DNA of 43,321 nucleotides from DATBFG01 sp036558645 (GTDB taxonomy: Bacteria; Acidobacteriota; Terriglobia; Terriglobales; Acidobacteriaceae): positions 1 to 43,321 of the forward strand of contig DATBFG010000074.1 of assembly GCA_036558645.1 (NCBI GenBank), written 5' to 3'. The position numbers were made by a program, and so were the translations under genes. Below, one piece after another: positions 8,031 through 16,925 of this stretch; within the stretch, counting starts at the first letter, position 1, and every line of letters begins with the position of its first letter. The notes below the pieces were generated by a model. That model saw only the letters and a list, made by a program, of their open reading frames with translations, was not told where the DNA came from and searched no databases.

Positions 8031-8519
8031 ATGAAAAGCAAAATCCTTATGGCCTCCCTCATGTTAACTGCGGTGGCAATGTTCTCAAGTATGTCCTTCG
8101 CTCACAACACAGCCTCGGGCTGCGCGTCTAGAAACGACGTGACACTCAGTGATCAACAAAACTGGAAGTCCTTGTGCTCGAAGAGCATGACATTAACTGA
8201 CGGCACGCACTATTGTGTCGCAACAGCCAGTGCGGAGGTCATCAATCCCGCCGGCGGGCAGATCGATAACTACTACCTCTTCACGATCGACACAGAGAGC
8301 AATCCGACGACCAACTCCTACTGGGAACGCACCATTAACCTGGACGACAATCCGGGTATCTCTGACCCAAGCATGGCAGTCGTCTCGACAACGCGCTACT
8401 TCAACTTGAGTGCAGGCACGTACACTTTCTATTGGTTGGGCAGGCCCTCAGATGAAGGTACGGCCGACACGACCGTTGAGGACTACTCGATGGGCATCGT
8501 GTGCACTGACGGAAAATGA
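8031..8519 (+). CDS. Secreted protein of unknown function
   Basis: A 162-residue protein with a clear Sec signal peptide (KSKILMASLMLTAVAMFSSM, cleavage probably after SFA). The mature part has four cysteines, two early (SGCAS, SLCSK), one in HYCVATAS and one near the end (GIVCTDGK), which may form two disulfides. It is rich in Ser, Thr, Asn and Asp and in predicted beta-strand, suggesting an extracellular beta-sandwich. I do not recognise the family. AAAAAGGAG precedes the ATG. It is monocistronic: a long intergenic region lies upstream and the next gene is convergent. Confidence 0.75.
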   Translation: MKSKILMASLMLTAVAMFSSMSFAHNTASGCASRNDVTLSDQQNWKSLCSKSMTLTDGTHYCVATASAEVINPAGGQIDNYYLFTIDTESNPTTNSYWERTINLDDNPGISDPSMAVVSTTRYFNLSAGTYTFYWLGRPSDEGTADTTVEDYSMGIVCTDGK

Positions 8520-8654
8520 TTGCGCTGAAGCTGAGGAAGGTGCGAGGCAAACTGCTGATTGCATCTTTCCTCAGCCACGGGCCTTCTTCCCCCTTTTTTA
8601 GGAAGTCAAAAACCACGACTTCGATCGACGGCCAGCGACTGCATTCCACGAAGC

Positions 8655-11414
8655 TTACTGAGGCTGGCCTAACCGCAACTCCGACTGCACCGCATGTCGG
8701 GTATCCGCATGATCCGGCCCTAGAGTGCTTTCAAGATTCTTGCCGGCCAATCGAAACGAGTTTTTGGCCTGATCCGTTTTGCCCTGAGCGAGCTGCGCGT
8801 TTGCCAATGCCAAATAGGCCCGCCCGGCTTGTGTTGAGAATATCCCCGACTCTACTCTTGGGCGCAAGAGTTCCAGTGCTCTACTTGCATCCGCTTCCGC
8901 TCGGTCGGTGATGTCCAGACTTAACTCCACCGTGGACCTCTTAGTAAGTAATCCAGGCAAATAAGCTGCACCTTGACCTCCTAATTTGATTGCCGCTTCA
9001 TCAATGGAGACCGCCTGATTAGAAAGATGCAAAGCGGTAGGGAGATCGCCCTTCGCTTCGGCGAGCAGCGCCTTATCCGAAGCCAGTGCGGCGAAGGCAA
9101 AGTGACCTGAGGGTAACTGACGTTTCATCCTAGGTTCGAGGTCTGCGATCATTTCACCGGCCCGGACGAAATCATGCTGATCGCGGTAAATGCGAGACCG
9201 CTGCAGGAGCGTTTGGTTAATCAAGATCTGATCACCCGCAGCCGCAGCCTTGGTGTATGCACTCTCCGCGTAGTGAGCGGCCTCGGGCAACCGCCCCAAG
9301 TCGCGCAGAACCGCAGAGTAATTGTGCAGTAAGGCCGGCAGCACGCCTTCCTCGTGGGGGCCGCCGCCGCTGATCCCGATAGCATGGTGGTATGCTTTTT
9401 CAGCCTGGAGCGGTTGTCCGGCATCTGCTAGTGTCAGCCCCCAATCATTGAATAGCTTGACTGCCTTTTGCGTCTGGTCGTATCCAAGATCGGTCATGCG
9501 AGCCGAGGCCTGCTCGAACGCAGCATTGGCCTCGCGAAACTGGGCAGCTGTGCCATATGCGCCGGCGAGAGTGGTCAAAACGTTCAGCTCGTCGACAGGC
9601 GTCTTTACGGGCGAGCCCTTCAGCGCGCGATCCGCTGCCTCGGCCCGGGCTATGACTTCCTTCGCATCGCCACGACGGTACGCGATCTCTGTTCCGCGTA
9701 GAAGACAGTTTGAGCGATCAGCGCCGAACAGCGGCTCGTCCGGAAGGTCGCGCAGCCCTTCCTGAAATAGTGTTTCCGCGCGCTCGAGTTCGCCGTCGGA
9801 GACGGCCGCCCAGGCTAATTCGCACGATGCTTTTGCCCGGGTAGACACTTCTTCCAGTCCGCGCGAGATCCGATAAGCCTCTTCCAAGACCCTGCGCGCG
9901 CGAGCATTCTCTTCCTCTCCAGAATACTGGGCACCGATCGACATCAATAGTTCGGCGTGATTCGCCGCATTGCCGTAGTGCTCACGTTCAACAATCTGTT
10001 CTTCACGCTCCAAGAGGTCTCTCGCGGTAATCGACTTTCCTTCCAAAGGCACGTCGGTCAACAGTAGTTCATTTAGGCTGTTCAATTGTTCAGCGCGCGC
10101 CAATTGGCGAAGGGCGAAGTCGCGCTGCTCGCGGGCAGTGTGCGATTGCACCAACGTGCCCGCGGTACCCGCAAAAGTCGCCACGGATGCGAGCGTCGCC
10201 AACGCCACCGCTCCGCGATTCCGGCGAACGAACTTTGCGGTGCGGTACACAAGCGTTTCCGGCCGGGCGCTGATTGGCTTGTCGTTCAGATAGCGCCGCA
10301 AATCCTCCGCCAGTGCCATGACGGTCGGGTATCGCTCGAGCGGATCCTTCTTAAGCGCCTTCGACACAATGGTGTCAAGATCTCCGCGAAGCATGCGACT
10401 CAGCTTTTCCGGCGTCGTTGCACGGTTCGCGGCGTTAGTCAGGATAGCGTCGGCGCCCAGATGTGCCTGCCGAACGACCTCCGAAGGACGATCCGCATCT
10501 CTGGCCAGAATGGCATCGATAAGCCCCGCGGGCGTATGGGGACCGGGCCCCACCGGATGTTGTCCGGTAATCAATAGATAAAGGAGTACCCCGAGAGAGT
10601 AGACATCGGTGGCAGTGCTTACCACTGCACCCTTCAGTTGTTCGGGGCTGGCATATTGTGGCGTCAACGCACGGCCAGCTTCTGCCGTTTGCGCACCCTC
10701 ATGTTCCGAATTTTCGCAATGCAGTAGCTTGGCGATGCCGAAATCAAGAAGTTTTACTTGTCCGTCGTTTCTGACCAGTACATTGGGGGGCTTAATGTCA
10801 CGGTGAACCACCAAGTTCGAATGCGCGTGGGCGACCGCTCCCAATACATCGAGAAAAAGCATTATTCGAGCACGAATGGAGAGCTTCAGGCCATCGCAGT
10901 AACGGTCGACGTGCTCGCCGTCGACATGTTCGAGCACAAGGTAGGTCTGGCCTCCGGAAGCCACCCCGGCGTCGAGCAGTACGGCAATGTGCTTGTGCAC
11001 AAGCCGTCCAAGGATGCTTCCCTCGCGACGGAATCGCTCCTCGCCACCTTGTCCCATCAACCCGATATTCAGAACCTTGACTGCAACGCGCCTCTCAAAC
11101 TGTCCGTCATTTCGTTCGGCGAGCCAGACGCTTCCCATACCGCCCTGGCCGATCTGCGAGACCAACGTATAAGCACCAAACGTTTGACCCGCAAGACCAC
11201 GCGGATCTGGCAATGCGATGGTGGACGTCTCAAGGAATCCCTTTTGCGCCAAGACGCGACGTTCGTAAAGCAATCCGTGCAGCTGCTCAGCCAGCACGGG
11301 GTTCTCTTCGCGAACCGACTCCAGCCAGGCTGAGCACGCCTCGTCCGTCATTTCAAGGGCCGCATCAAGATGCGGACTGATAATTTTCCACTCCTCGGGA
11401 CTTAATGTGAACAT
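8655..11414 (-). CDS. Ser/Thr protein kinase with TPR repeats
   Basis: 919 residues from the ATG at 11414. Residues about 80-345 form a Hanks-type kinase: glycine loop GQGGMGSV, VAVKVLN lysine, catalytic VHRDIKPPNVLV, metal-binding LLDFGIAKLL and substrate loop LTPQYASPEQL. A single membrane helix (VALATLASVATFAGTAGTLV) follows, then an approximately 480-residue alpha-solenoid of TPR-like repeats, probably extracytoplasmic and used for protein binding. The start 7 bp after the sigma stop (GAGGAG upstream) implies co-transcription with the ECF factor. Kinase/ECF pairs of this type are common in Acidobacteriota and Planctomycetes, and the kinase probably tunes the sigma factor. The frame extends upstream through the sigma gene, but that part is not homologous. 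Confidence 0.92.
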   Translation of the reverse strand: MFTLSPEEWKIISPHLDAALEMTDEACSAWLESVREENPVLAEQLHGLLYERRVLAQKGFLETSTIALPDPRGLAGQTFGAYTLVSQIGQGGMGSVWLAERNDGQFERRVAVKVLNIGLMGQGGEERFRREGSILGRLVHKHIAVLLDAGVASGGQTYLVLEHVDGEHVDRYCDGLKLSIRARIMLFLDVLGAVAHAHSNLVVHRDIKPPNVLVRNDGQVKLLDFGIAKLLHCENSEHEGAQTAEAGRALTPQYASPEQLKGAVVSTATDVYSLGVLLYLLITGQHPVGPGPHTPAGLIDAILARDADRPSEVVRQAHLGADAILTNAANRATTPEKLSRMLRGDLDTIVSKALKKDPLERYPTVMALAEDLRRYLNDKPISARPETLVYRTAKFVRRNRGAVALATLASVATFAGTAGTLVQSHTAREQRDFALRQLARAEQLNSLNELLLTDVPLEGKSITARDLLEREEQIVEREHYGNAANHAELLMSIGAQYSGEEENARARRVLEEAYRISRGLEEVSTRAKASCELAWAAVSDGELERAETLFQEGLRDLPDEPLFGADRSNCLLRGTEIAYRRGDAKEVIARAEAADRALKGSPVKTPVDELNVLTTLAGAYGTAAQFREANAAFEQASARMTDLGYDQTQKAVKLFNDWGLTLADAGQPLQAEKAYHHAIGISGGGPHEEGVLPALLHNYSAVLRDLGRLPEAAHYAESAYTKAAAAGDQILINQTLLQRSRIYRDQHDFVRAGEMIADLEPRMKRQLPSGHFAFAALASDKALLAEAKGDLPTALHLSNQAVSIDEAAIKLGGQGAAYLPGLLTKRSTVELSLDITDRAEADASRALELLRPRVESGIFSTQAGRAYLALANAQLAQGKTDQAKNSFRLAGKNLESTLGPDHADTRHAVQSELRLGQPQ

Positions 11415-11421
11415 GCACTCC

Positions 11422-11985
11422 TCACAATGAAACCCTTTCACCCAGACAATGCCGCAAATAGATCCGCGCTTTATCCCACTTTCGCTGCACGGTACGCTCG
11501 GAAAGTTTTTGCAGAGCCGCGATTTCGGCGAACGAACACCCGCAGAAGAACTTGAGATCCACCAGTTCGGCAAGATCAGGTTCAATCTTCGCCAGCCGGT
11601 CAAGCGCGTCGCTGATTCCAACGAGATCCCTGGCCTTCGCGCCGCACGCTACGTCGCAGGACAGCGAGGTGATTTCAAACTCACCACCACGCTTAATTGC
11701 GTCCCGCCGGCGCGCGTAATCGATAATGAGGCCCCGCATCACACGCGTGGCGTATCCCATGAACCTTCCGTGATCAGGAAATGAAGTTCCTGACCGGCTG
11801 GCCATACCAAGATATGCCTCGTGCAGGAGGGTGGTAACGCTCAAGCTTGCGGGAGATCCGCGCCGCGCCAGTTCGCGTCTGGCTAAACGGTGCAGTTCGG
11901 AATAAAGCGTGCTGAAGAGTGTGTTGGTGGCTTCACTATCGTCATCGACGGTTACATGAACATGCGAGACAGTCTTCGACCCCAT
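11422..11985 (-). CDS. ECF-type sigma factor linked to a Ser/Thr kinase
   Basis: A 187-residue sigma factor of the ECF-like group that accompanies Ser/Thr kinases instead of a classical anti-sigma factor. Region 2: LYSELHRLARREL, TTLLHEAYLGM and FMGYATRVMRGLIIDYARRR. Region 4: LDRLAKIEPDLAELVDLKFF and the helix-turn-helix FAEIAALQKLSERTVQRKWD. No zf-HC2 anti-sigma gene is next to it; the kinase gene starts 7 bp downstream. The probable mechanism is phosphorylation-dependent activity, inferred from context. The start is the ATG at 11985. Confidence 0.9.
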   Translation of the reverse strand: MGSKTVSHVHVTVDDDSEATNTLFSTLYSELHRLARRELARRGSPASLSVTTLLHEAYLGMASRSGTSFPDHGRFMGYATRVMRGLIIDYARRRDAIKRGGEFEITSLSCDVACGAKARDLVGISDALDRLAKIEPDLAELVDLKFFCGCSFAEIAALQKLSERTVQRKWDKARIYLRHCLGERVSL

Positions 11986-12382
11986 GCGCCATCTCCTATC
12001 GGCGAAACGCCCCCATCCTCTTGCGAGGTATGACGGGGACAGGAAAATTCCACGGAGTGCCGATTAGTAAGGAAGCGGCGAACTTACGGGTGATCAGCCT
12101 CGATAAATCTGGAGGATGACCAAAAACGGCAATCTCCCGATTTTTGTCTATGACCCTGAATGCTGGGGAAGAATGGCTTGCAACTGACAATACCTACAGT
12201 GGGAGAAGCTCTTGTCAAACATTTGTAACACATTCGTCAAATTCTGTCTCAGTTATACGAATTGGAAACAGCCGTTGTTTGTTGTTGAGGATCTTGAATT
12301 CGAGTTTTTTTCGCATCGATAAATGGTTTCCCTGTCCACATTGACAGTGGTTCGCACGGACCTCACCCTTGAGAATTGCTTT
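11986..12382. other. Divergent intergenic region, probable promoters
   Basis: About 397 bp between the minus-strand sigma gene and the plus-strand receiver/ATPase gene. It is AT-richer than its surroundings around 12200-12320. It contains near-repeats of GTCAAA (GTCAAACATTTG and GTCAAATTC, about 12213-12245). I found no convincing gene and no full consensus promoter. Confidence 0.45.
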
Positions 12383-13282
12383 ATGCTGAGTAACCCCATG
12401 CCATCCTCACCGCGTATGCAACCGGTGGCCGTTAGAGACGCCCTGGTAGTAGATGCCGATCAGGACTTAAAGGAATTGATCAGCGGTGCTCTGCAATCCG
12501 GTGCTTGGGCGGTCCGTTATGTCCCGACAAATGCCGTTGCGCTCGAAGCCGTAAAGGGTAAGGCTTTTGAGCTAATCATCACGAGCGAAAAGACATCCGC
12601 CAAGCAGGATATCGAGCTGTTGCGGAAGATCCGGGCAATACGTCCCCATGTGCGCTTGATCATTCTTGCAAAAGAGAGTTCCCCACTCGATGTGCTCACC
12701 GCTATACGGGAGCATGCATTCAGTTACTTCTCGAAGCCATACACGCCGGAACAATTGGAGCAAATGATTCACCTGGCTATCAAGGAGCCCGCTTGGGACG
12801 ACGGAATCGAGATTCGCACGGCAACGGCAGAGTGGATTCAGCTGGCAGTTCGATGCCAAGTCCTTTGTGCCGACAGACTTCTGCAATTCATGAAGGAGAT
12901 CACTGATTTACCGGAAGATGAGCGATACCAAGTCGGCGTCGCCTTACGCGAGATGCTCCTGAATGCGATGGAGCATGGCGGCGGCCTGGACCCGAACAGC
13001 TATGTAGAGGTGGAATATGTTCGCGCGAAACGCATGGTTTCATGCCGCATAGCGGATCCTGGTCCTGGCTTTACACTCGACGAAATCCCCCATGCTGCAG
13101 TCGCCAATCCTGCTGACGATCCCATACGCCATGCCAAGGTCCGCGACGAAATCGGGCTGCGCCCAGGCGGCCTGGGAATCATGCTGGCGCAGCATATGCT
13201 CGATCAGGTTCTCTTTGGCCAAAATGGCAATGAGGTTCTACTCATCAAGTATTTGGATCGGACCCAGAAAACGCCAGCGTAA
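12383..13282 (+). CDS. Degenerate receiver fused to RsbW-like anti-sigma ATPase domain
   Basis: 299 residues from the ATG at 12383; ATG codons at 12323, 12398 and 12413 are alternatives. Residues about 17-135 are a receiver domain: LVVDADQD keeps acidic residues and FSKPYTPEQL keeps the lysine, but the phospho-acceptor position reads LIITSEKT, with Ser68 where Asp is expected. Residues about 160-295 form a GHKL/HATPase domain of the SpoIIAB/RsbW type: N-box REMLLNAMEHGGG, G1 box IADPGPGF and a GGLGIMLAQ lid. It probably acts as an anti-sigma or switch kinase whose receiver works by protein interaction rather than aspartyl phosphorylation. It is divergent from the ECF/kinase pair. Confidence 0.85.
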   Translation: MLSNPMPSSPRMQPVAVRDALVVDADQDLKELISGALQSGAWAVRYVPTNAVALEAVKGKAFELIITSEKTSAKQDIELLRKIRAIRPHVRLIILAKESSPLDVLTAIREHAFSYFSKPYTPEQLEQMIHLAIKEPAWDDGIEIRTATAEWIQLAVRCQVLCADRLLQFMKEITDLPEDERYQVGVALREMLLNAMEHGGGLDPNSYVEVEYVRAKRMVSCRIADPGPGFTLDEIPHAAVANPADDPIRHAKVRDEIGLRPGGLGIMLAQHMLDQVLFGQNGNEVLLIKYLDRTQKTPA

Positions 13283-13524
13283 CAATCCTCTCTTGATCTC
13301 ATGCGCTTTATTCCCTTGATGCCCCAAGTGGCGGCAGAAGACTACGGATTACGATTTTAGATAGTGAGGGCATCTCGAGTAACAACGATCGAAGCTCTGG
13401 GATCCGGTTATCAAGTCAGGCCCCTGCTGTCGGTTGTGACAGTTGCTTCTGGTAATGGGTGAAGGTAGAAAGGCGTCAAAGTACTTCTTGCTGCCCAACC
13501 AGCAATGAAGTGAGGGATAGGGAT

Positions 13525-13650
13525 ATGTACATAGTAGAGGACCCGATCCTTTCCTGGGCGGTCACAAAGGCGTTCCTAATCGTTGTGTGTGGATTCGGCT
13601 CCATCCTTGGCTTGGCTTGGGCAGGGTCCCGGAAGATCTTCCCTAACTGA
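13525..13650 (+). CDS. Small membrane peptide (hypothetical)
   Basis: A 41-residue ORF from the ATG at 13525 with AGGGATAGGGA upstream. Nearly all of it is one hydrophobic helix (ILSWAVTKAFLIVVCGFGSI) followed by a short basic tail (GSRKIFPN), as in many small inner-membrane proteins. No family is recognised. It precedes another small ORF by 16 bp on the same strand, so the two could be co-transcribed. Coding status is uncertain. Confidence 0.4.
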   Translation: MYIVEDPILSWAVTKAFLIVVCGFGSILGLAWAGSRKIFPN

Positions 13651-13666
13651 AGTGGAGGTTAATGAA

Positions 13667-13897
13667 ATGGAAAGATCACACTCCGTCGTGAATGAGGCCG
13701 AGTGGACCGGAAAATACAAGCGCGCCCTGCTTGAAACGAATCCACTGCTCCGCGTGCTGCGTATTGAAGACGCTCATGACGCGATGAAAGCACGAACGCG
13801 AGAAGTTCCCGTCGTGTCTCCGGAGCACGAGGCTCTTGAACGTGCTCTGGGCATCCTGGACACGTTACGGAATGCTTACGTGGTCCCCATTCATTGA
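13667..13897 (+). CDS. Small hypothetical protein
   Basis: A 76-residue soluble, charged protein. The ATG at 13667 is chosen because GGAGG lies 9 nt upstream (13653-13657). The sequence looks helical, with LLETNPLLRVLRIEDAHDAM and a C-terminal helix EHEALERALGILDTLRNAYV. No family or catalytic motif is recognised. It is the last gene before a convergent secreted-protein gene. The good ribosome site and amino-acid composition argue for a real gene. Confidence 0.6.
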   Translation: MERSHSVVNEAEWTGKYKRALLETNPLLRVLRIEDAHDAMKARTREVPVVSPEHEALERALGILDTLRNAYVVPIH

Positions 13898-13977
13898 GCT
13901 GGGGAGCCGCCCAATCACGCATGGGCGAAGGAATTCCACGCGACACTGCTTACTGCTCAATTCACCCGTGTCCCCAG

Positions 13978-14532
13978 CTAACGCGGACGGACATTCACGG
14001 CTTTGATGTATTGATTGCCGTAGCTTTCGATCTCGTACTGCCCCTTTTTCTTGTCGAACCGAATCTTGGCGGCAGCCATGATTTGGCCTGTGCCTTCACC
14101 TTTTTCGTTCAATTGAACTTGCAGGAAGCCGAAGGGATAGTCCGTGGTTCGACCTGAACGATAAAGTTCGATAAAGGGCATATTGCGAGCGGTGACAATG
14201 GTGATTACCGTGTTGGAACCGACCTGCCGCTTTCTGGCAACGGCGATCTGATTCCCTACGCTTACATCCGGGCGGATACGTCCACGGTCTTCCTTTTCTA
14301 AGGCGGATCGCAGAGCATCGATTCCCTTCTCCTTCAAGAGCGCTGCCAGGCTCTGGACCTCCTCGTCGGTCGTGTAGCGATCGATCTGGAAATCGAAATT
14401 CATGGTTCTACCGCCCATGGATCCGCCGGTGCCCATTGCGACTGCGCTGTAGGCCTCCGGCTTCTGATCCTGGCTACGAGCAGCGGGAGCAAAGAGAACA
14501 ATTCCGAATAGCAACCACGCGATTCTCGACAT
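13978..14532 (-). CDS. Exported protein of unknown function
   Basis: 184 residues from the ATG at 14532, preceded by AAGAGA; the frame extends 13 codons further to 14571, but the signal peptide starts at MSRIAWLLFGIVLFAPAA (cleavage after ARS). The mature domain has the beta-strand-rich segments MNFDFQIDRYTTDEEVQSL and FGFLQVQLNEKGEGTGQIMA, and ends in basic residues. I recognise no named family, although this layout is common among acidobacterial secreted proteins. It lies in a minus-strand run of three exported-protein genes. Confidence 0.72.
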   Translation of the reverse strand: MSRIAWLLFGIVLFAPAARSQDQKPEAYSAVAMGTGGSMGGRTMNFDFQIDRYTTDEEVQSLAALLKEKGIDALRSALEKEDRGRIRPDVSVGNQIAVARKRQVGSNTVITIVTARNMPFIELYRSGRTTDYPFGFLQVQLNEKGEGTGQIMAAAKIRFDKKKGQYEIESYGNQYIKAVNVRPR

Positions 14533-14678
14533 GTGATCTCTTTTCTTACGATGAAATGGACGACTGGGCACGTCTATCCGAACGAATGCTAAAAAATAAG
14601 CTTGCGCCCGTGTGGATAACCTCCATCACTTTTTGGACGCAAGCCGATGCAGAACCACGCTCGCCTTTTGTAGGAACA

Positions 14679-15182
14679 CTACTGTACGAGCGGAATCTCA
14701 GATGCCAATTGCAGGTTGATGAGCAAACTGAGGCGGTTGTCTACCTGATAAAACTTCGCCGCTCGCTTGGCGCCCAAGGCTTTCTCGAACTTCGGCCAAT
14801 AATCCTGGCGGAGGCTGACATACCTGGAGTCAACACCCAGCAGGCGTTGCGCCATGTCCTTCGCCTTCGTGTCGTCCATACTGTCAAAATTCTGCGCGTA
14901 ATCCTTGATCAGTTTCAGCCGATCGTCACCGATAGCCTGCTGGTCACGGGAAAAATCCTTATAAACTGGCCAGAATGCATTGGACTCGGCGTCCGTAAAC
15001 TTCATTGTGTCTGCTATAACCTTGTTCTTTCCATTTTGAATGTCGGAGCGCAGCAGCTGGATGTCGGTGTCGGTTAGCGGCTTGGCGGTCACTTCAGCGG
15101 TTTGGGCGAGTGACATCGGCGACGAAAGAGTGGCCAGTGCGCAGAGCGAGCAAAGTGCCATGATTATTGCGAGAGTTCTCAT
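14679..15182 (-). CDS. Exported CpxP-like helical protein (paralog A)
   Basis: 167 residues with a signal peptide (MRTLAIIMALCSLCALATL, cleavage after LAQ). The mature part is entirely helical and charged: DIQLLRSDIQNGKNKVIADT, then TDAESNAFWPVYKDF, then YWPKFEKALGAKRAAKFYQV and LQLASEIPLV at the end. The gene at 16926-17441 encodes a clear paralog, with matching IQL-RxD, FWP-Y, KxAxF-Q and LQLAS-PLV elements. The fold pattern resembles periplasmic CpxP/Spy-type sensor or chaperone proteins, which is an inference without a diagnostic LTxxQ motif. It is divergent from the paralog across an LPxTG-like protein gene. Confidence 0.75.
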   Translation of the reverse strand: MRTLAIIMALCSLCALATLSSPMSLAQTAEVTAKPLTDTDIQLLRSDIQNGKNKVIADTMKFTDAESNAFWPVYKDFSRDQQAIGDDRLKLIKDYAQNFDSMDDTKAKDMAQRLLGVDSRYVSLRQDYWPKFEKALGAKRAAKFYQVDNRLSLLINLQLASEIPLVQ

Positions 15183-15477
15183 GTCAGTAATCCTGTTCTC
15201 GGCGCTTCGGCGCCGGAGTTGGCGTGGTCGACCAAGCGACCGTTAAACCTGACTTAAGTAGAGATCGAGGAAAAGCGATTCGCGGAGTATGCTCGCCTTG
15301 CCATGGGGCTTTTCACCACTGGCAAAAATACCAGTCCGCACTCACAAGGAGTGCGGACGAGGTACAAGCACAGTATTCTCCCTTGACGACGGAATGGAGC
15401 GCGCTCCCGCGAAAGCAAGACCGGGCTGCATCCAGTTCAGGTTCGATCGCTGGAAGCGAACCGGGCCTTGCAAATCG

Positions 15478-16248
15478 CTATGCCGTTGGGCGAAACGCTT
15501 TCAGTCCAAGTGCCGAAGCCAAGCTGAGCAGACCAAGCAAGCCAATCAGCGGCAGAGGACTGCTGGTCTTTGGTAACTCCGCAGGGGCCTCAGCCGCTGG
15601 TGCGGCCGGTGCCGGGGTAGGAGCAGCCGACGCGATAAGTATTGGCTGGTCCGGTGGTGGCGGCGGTGGCATTTCACCGGTTAACTGCTTGTTCACCGAA
15701 ACCTCGGTGATCGGCTCTTCGACTACTTTCGTCGCCGCAACCGTCATTCCCTTTTTCAGGCCCCATGCATCGACCATCTGCCCGTCGACGTTAAACTTCT
15801 GGCCTTTGGGAATCTTGAACTGCTGGTTGGTGCCGTCTTCCAGCGTGAGAATGACAGTGCTGGGCGGATTCACGTACCAGACCTTGCCCGTCACCGACTT
15901 AACGGTGGTGATGAGCTTTGGTGTTGTCGTGGTGGTTACGGTTCGCTCGAGCTTCATCCCGGGCTTAAGGTCATGGATGCCCAATTCCTGACCACCCACT
16001 GTGGCTCTGGCGCTTTCGGGCACGTTTGCGATGTGCCGGATCGTGCCATCTTCCATCTTGACGACCAGGTCATTGCCGCTGACAGTTACTACTTCAGCAC
16101 GCTCTACCTTCACTTCATTGGTAGCATGCCCGGCCGTCGTACTGGTTTCCGTTTTAATCTGTGCATTGAGACTCAGGACAAGGACTAGACCAACGACCCC
16201 TATCGCGAGCACCAGCCACAGTCGCGTCCACCCGTTGCTTGGTTTCAT
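15478..16248 (-). CDS. Exported protein with LPxTG-like C-terminal sorting tail
   Basis: A 256-residue protein. An N-terminal hydrophobic helix (LWLVLAIGVVGLVLVLSL) acts as signal or anchor. The central region has repeated short beta motifs (VVTVSGNDLVVKMEDGT, VILTLEDGTNQQFKIPKG) that suggest two small barrels. A proline/alanine-rich linker (EMPPPPPPDQP, APTPAPAAPA) is followed by ELPKTSSPLPLIG, a hydrophobic helix and a basic end (KAFRPTA). This is the architecture of a sortase-type or similar C-terminal anchor, with LPKTS in place of LPxTG. A strong AAGGAGAT ribosome site precedes the ATG. No sortase gene is in the window. Confidence 0.78.
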   Translation of the reverse strand: MKPSNGWTRLWLVLAIGVVGLVLVLSLNAQIKTETSTTAGHATNEVKVERAEVVTVSGNDLVVKMEDGTIRHIANVPESARATVGGQELGIHDLKPGMKLERTVTTTTTPKLITTVKSVTGKVWYVNPPSTVILTLEDGTNQQFKIPKGQKFNVDGQMVDAWGLKKGMTVAATKVVEEPITEVSVNKQLTGEMPPPPPPDQPILIASAAPTPAPAAPAAEAPAELPKTSSPLPLIGLLGLLSLASALGLKAFRPTA

Positions 16249-16925
16249 TGTGTATCTCCTTTGTTAGCCTAGAAACTCATAGAGCCGAATCGCTTTTCTC
16301 GACTGATCGAATCACGCCCTGACTTTTCTTCCGACGGAGAGCAGAGCAAATCTCGCGCGATTCACCGGTATCCCGCATAGCACCAACTGGCCAGCTAGTG
16401 CTGGGTTCCTGACGTATGTCGCCGCGGCTGATGCTAGGTTTGTCAGGAGTCTGGGACAACTGTCAGAACTGCCAGTCACGCGGGCTATCCCCATAACTGA
16501 CGAGGATTCCAGGCGCACACTTGAAATTGTTGCCTGCGGGTGAACACATCAATCAGCAACTTCCTGCCAAGCAAAGACGCAACGTAGTTGCTGCGATTCG
16601 CGTTTGTACGAGGTTGAAGCCCAGCGCAGTTATCTAGACATCGTTCGAATGAGCAACCGTAACTTAGTAAGACTCTCTTTGATTCTGTTGACTATCGGCT
16701 GTGGCGCCCCACAGAACCATGCCCGCAAGTTAATGGCGGTCCTTTTCTGATGACAAGCATGCCTGCGCCGAAGCTTTGTCTAGAACAAGCCTGCTGCTCA
16801 AAACTGGCACTTCTAACAGTGGACCCCGAGCAACGGCAGTCTTATCAAAGCAGAGAAGAAAAGCCTTCGAAATTTCGGGTCTCTAGTGGTGTGTGGAATT
16901 ACTTCCTTCGCAGGAGAAATTCAAG
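16249..16925. other. Long divergent intergenic region
   Basis: About 680 bp between two divergent exported-protein genes. No convincing ORF: frames on both strands lack ribosome sites and protein-like composition. A small hairpin CTGTGG-CGCC-CCACAG lies at 16699-16714 and a short GGACAACTGTC palindrome near 16450. It probably carries promoters for both blocks and a long 5' leader for the gene at 16926. Confidence 0.5.
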
